Shown here one piece after another: positions 4,975 through 6,006 of a DNA stretch of 6,006 nucleotides. Source of the stretch: Pseudomonadota bacterium (GTDB lineage Bacteria; Pseudomonadota; Gammaproteobacteria; Burkholderiales; SG8-39); contig JAKAIH010000186.1 of the NCBI GenBank assembly GCA_021825225.1, positions 1-6,006 on the forward strand, read 5' to 3'. The notes under the pieces were generated by a model. The model was not told the origin of the DNA. It was given only the letters and a program-made list of their open reading frames with translations, and did not search any database. A program made the position numbers and the translations under genes. Within the stretch, counting starts at the first letter, position 1, and each line of letters starts with the position of its first letter.

Positions 4975-6006
4975 TAGGACCCAGGGCGCGAACTCGTCTT
5001 CGCCGTAACCGAAGACCTCGCTCTTGCTCTTCTCGCCCGATGCGGTCCTGAGGATCAGTTCGAACAGCTTCTGTCCGACCTGCTCTATGCTCTCCTTGCC
5101 GTCGACGATGCCGCCGCAGTTCAGGTCCATGTCCTCTTCCTGGAACTCGTACAGGCGCGTGTTGGTGGCGAGCTTGAGCGAGGGCGCCGGCTTGCAGCCG
5201 TAGGCCGAGCCGCGGCCGGTAGTGAAGCAGACCAGGTTGGCGCCGCCTGCGATCTGGCCGGTGGCGGACACCGGGTCGTAGCCGGGCGTGTCCATGTAGA
5301 CGAAACCTTTGGCCGTGACCGGCTCGGCGTATTCATATACGTCGACAAGATTGGTGGTGCCGCCCTTGGCCACGGCGCCGAGCGATTTCTCCAGGATGGT
5401 GGTGAGGCCGCCGGCCTTGTTGCCGGGCGAGGGGTTGTTGTTCATTTCGTTGCCGTTGCGCGCGGTGTACTCCTCCCACCACTTGATGCGGCGGATCAGC
5501 TTCTCGCCGACTGCGCGCGTCACGGCGCGGCGCGTGAGCAGGTGCTCGGCACCGTAGATCTCCGGCGTCTCCGACAGGATCGCGCCGCCGCCGTGGCGCA
5601 CCAGCAGGTCCACCGCCGCGCCCAGCGCCGGGTTGGCGGAAATGCCGGAGTAGCCGTCCGAGCCGCCGCATTGCAGCGCCAGCAGCAGATGGCTCGCCGG
5701 CACGGTCTCGCGCTTCACCCGGTTGGCTTCGGGCAGCATCGCCTCGATGCGCGCGATGCCTTCGCTCACCGCCTTCATGGTGCCGCCTTTTTCCTGGATG
5801 GTGTAGGCGGCGAGTTTGTCGCTGCGCTTCAGCTGCTGCGCCGCGAGCAGGCTGTTAATCTGGTTCGCTTCGCAGCCCAGGCCCACGACCTGCACCGCGT
5901 AGAAATTGGGATGGCGCGCATAACCGGCCATGGTCCGGCGCAGCACTTCCATCGGCTCGCCTTCGGAGGCCATGCCGCAGCCGCTCTTGTGCGTGAGCGC
6001 GACCAC
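4960..6006 (-). CDS. UxaA/GarD-family sugar-acid dehydratase (altronate/galactarate dehydratase-like), C-terminal 348 residues
   Basis: The frame is open to the window edge at 6006, so the N-terminus, including the usual small SAF domain, is outside. Full-length family members are about 500 residues. The visible part holds ALTHKSGCGM (3-12), GLGCEANQI (42-50), LQCGGSDGYSGISANPALGA (111-130), MDTPGYDPVSATGQIAGGAN (238-257), FTTGRGSAYGCKPAPSLKLA (261-280) and DMDLNCGG (292-299), and ends with the typical EFAPWVLGATM. Such enzymes dehydrate sugar acids (D-altronate to 2-keto-3-deoxygluconate, or galactarate to 5-keto-4-deoxyglucarate), and some relatives cleave sulfolactate. The substrate cannot be settled from this fragment. 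The codon at 6004-6006 is GTG, but it is most likely an internal Val, since the preceding part of the family fold is missing. The TAA stop overlaps the next start. Confidence 0.93.
   Translation of the reverse strand: MVALTHKSGCGMASEGEPMEVLRRTMAGYARHPNFYAVQVVGLGCEANQINSLLAAQQLKRSDKLAAYTIQEKGGTMKAVSEGIARIEAMLPEANRVKRETVPASHLLLALQCGGSDGYSGISANPALGAAVDLLVRHGGGAILSETPEIYGAEHLLTRRAVTRAVGEKLIRRIKWWEEYTARNGNEMNNNPSPGNKAGGLTTILEKSLGAVAKGGTTNLVDVYEYAEPVTAKGFVYMDTPGYDPVSATGQIAGGANLVCFTTGRGSAYGCKPAPSLKLATNTRLYEFQEEDMDLNCGGIVDGKESIEQVGQKLFELILRTASGEKSKSEVFGYGEDEFAPWVLGATM

Noticed and set aside
4517..5008. Plus-strand open frame opposite the DUF4189 gene
   Set aside because: It is antisense to a gene with a clear signal peptide and DUF4189 pattern and crosses the duplicated junction; its product resembles nothing.

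Overview
This is a GC-rich window in which every credible gene lies on the minus strand, so transcription runs from position 6006 towards 1. The gene families and codon use suggest a betaproteobacterium (Burkholderiales, Rhodocyclales or a relative). This is a judgement from gene content and protein resemblance; no search was run.

In transcription order: (1) 6006-4960, the C-terminal part of a UxaA/GarD-family sugar-acid dehydratase whose N-terminus lies outside the window. Its stop codon overlaps the start of (2) a small exported DUF4189 protein, 4960-4553. This junction is unusual: the stop/start sequence is duplicated 39 bp downstream, and the first copy sits in a strong dyad. (3) 4494-3745, rsmE (16S rRNA m3U1498 methyltransferase), with an extended -10 box placed so that the transcript would start at the ATG (a leaderless mRNA). 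(4) 3705-2362, a YihY/BrkB-family inner-membrane protein with an extra C-terminal soluble domain and a likely TTG start. (5) 2365-1706, a FixJ/NarL-type response regulator with a 4-bp ATGA overlap with yihY. Genes 3-5 look like one operon.

The 381 bp from 1705 to 1325 hold no convincing gene. They carry GC-rich hairpins behind the response regulator, then an AT-richer patch with a CTAGGG-N4-CCCCAG inverted repeat just upstream of a -10-like box. The arrangement resembles a LuxR-type activator site at a promoter with no good -35. A leader of about 230 nt follows, then a possible 31-codon upstream reading frame with a strong Shine-Dalgarno. Next come (6) a DUF485 (YjcH-like) membrane protein, 1241-927, and (7) actP, the cation/acetate symporter, 930 to the window edge, again joined by an ATGA overlap.

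A working model is that the orphan response regulator controls the adjacent yjcH-actP acetate uptake operon. This would parallel the CrbR/ErdR LuxR-type regulators that control acs/actP in gammaproteobacteria. No sensor kinase and no acs gene are present in the window. I see no phage, transposon, CRISPR array, tRNA or rRNA, and no clearly novel multi-gene system. The points of most interest are regulatory: the actP leader, the leaderless rsmE promoter and the duplicated uxaA/DUF4189 junction.
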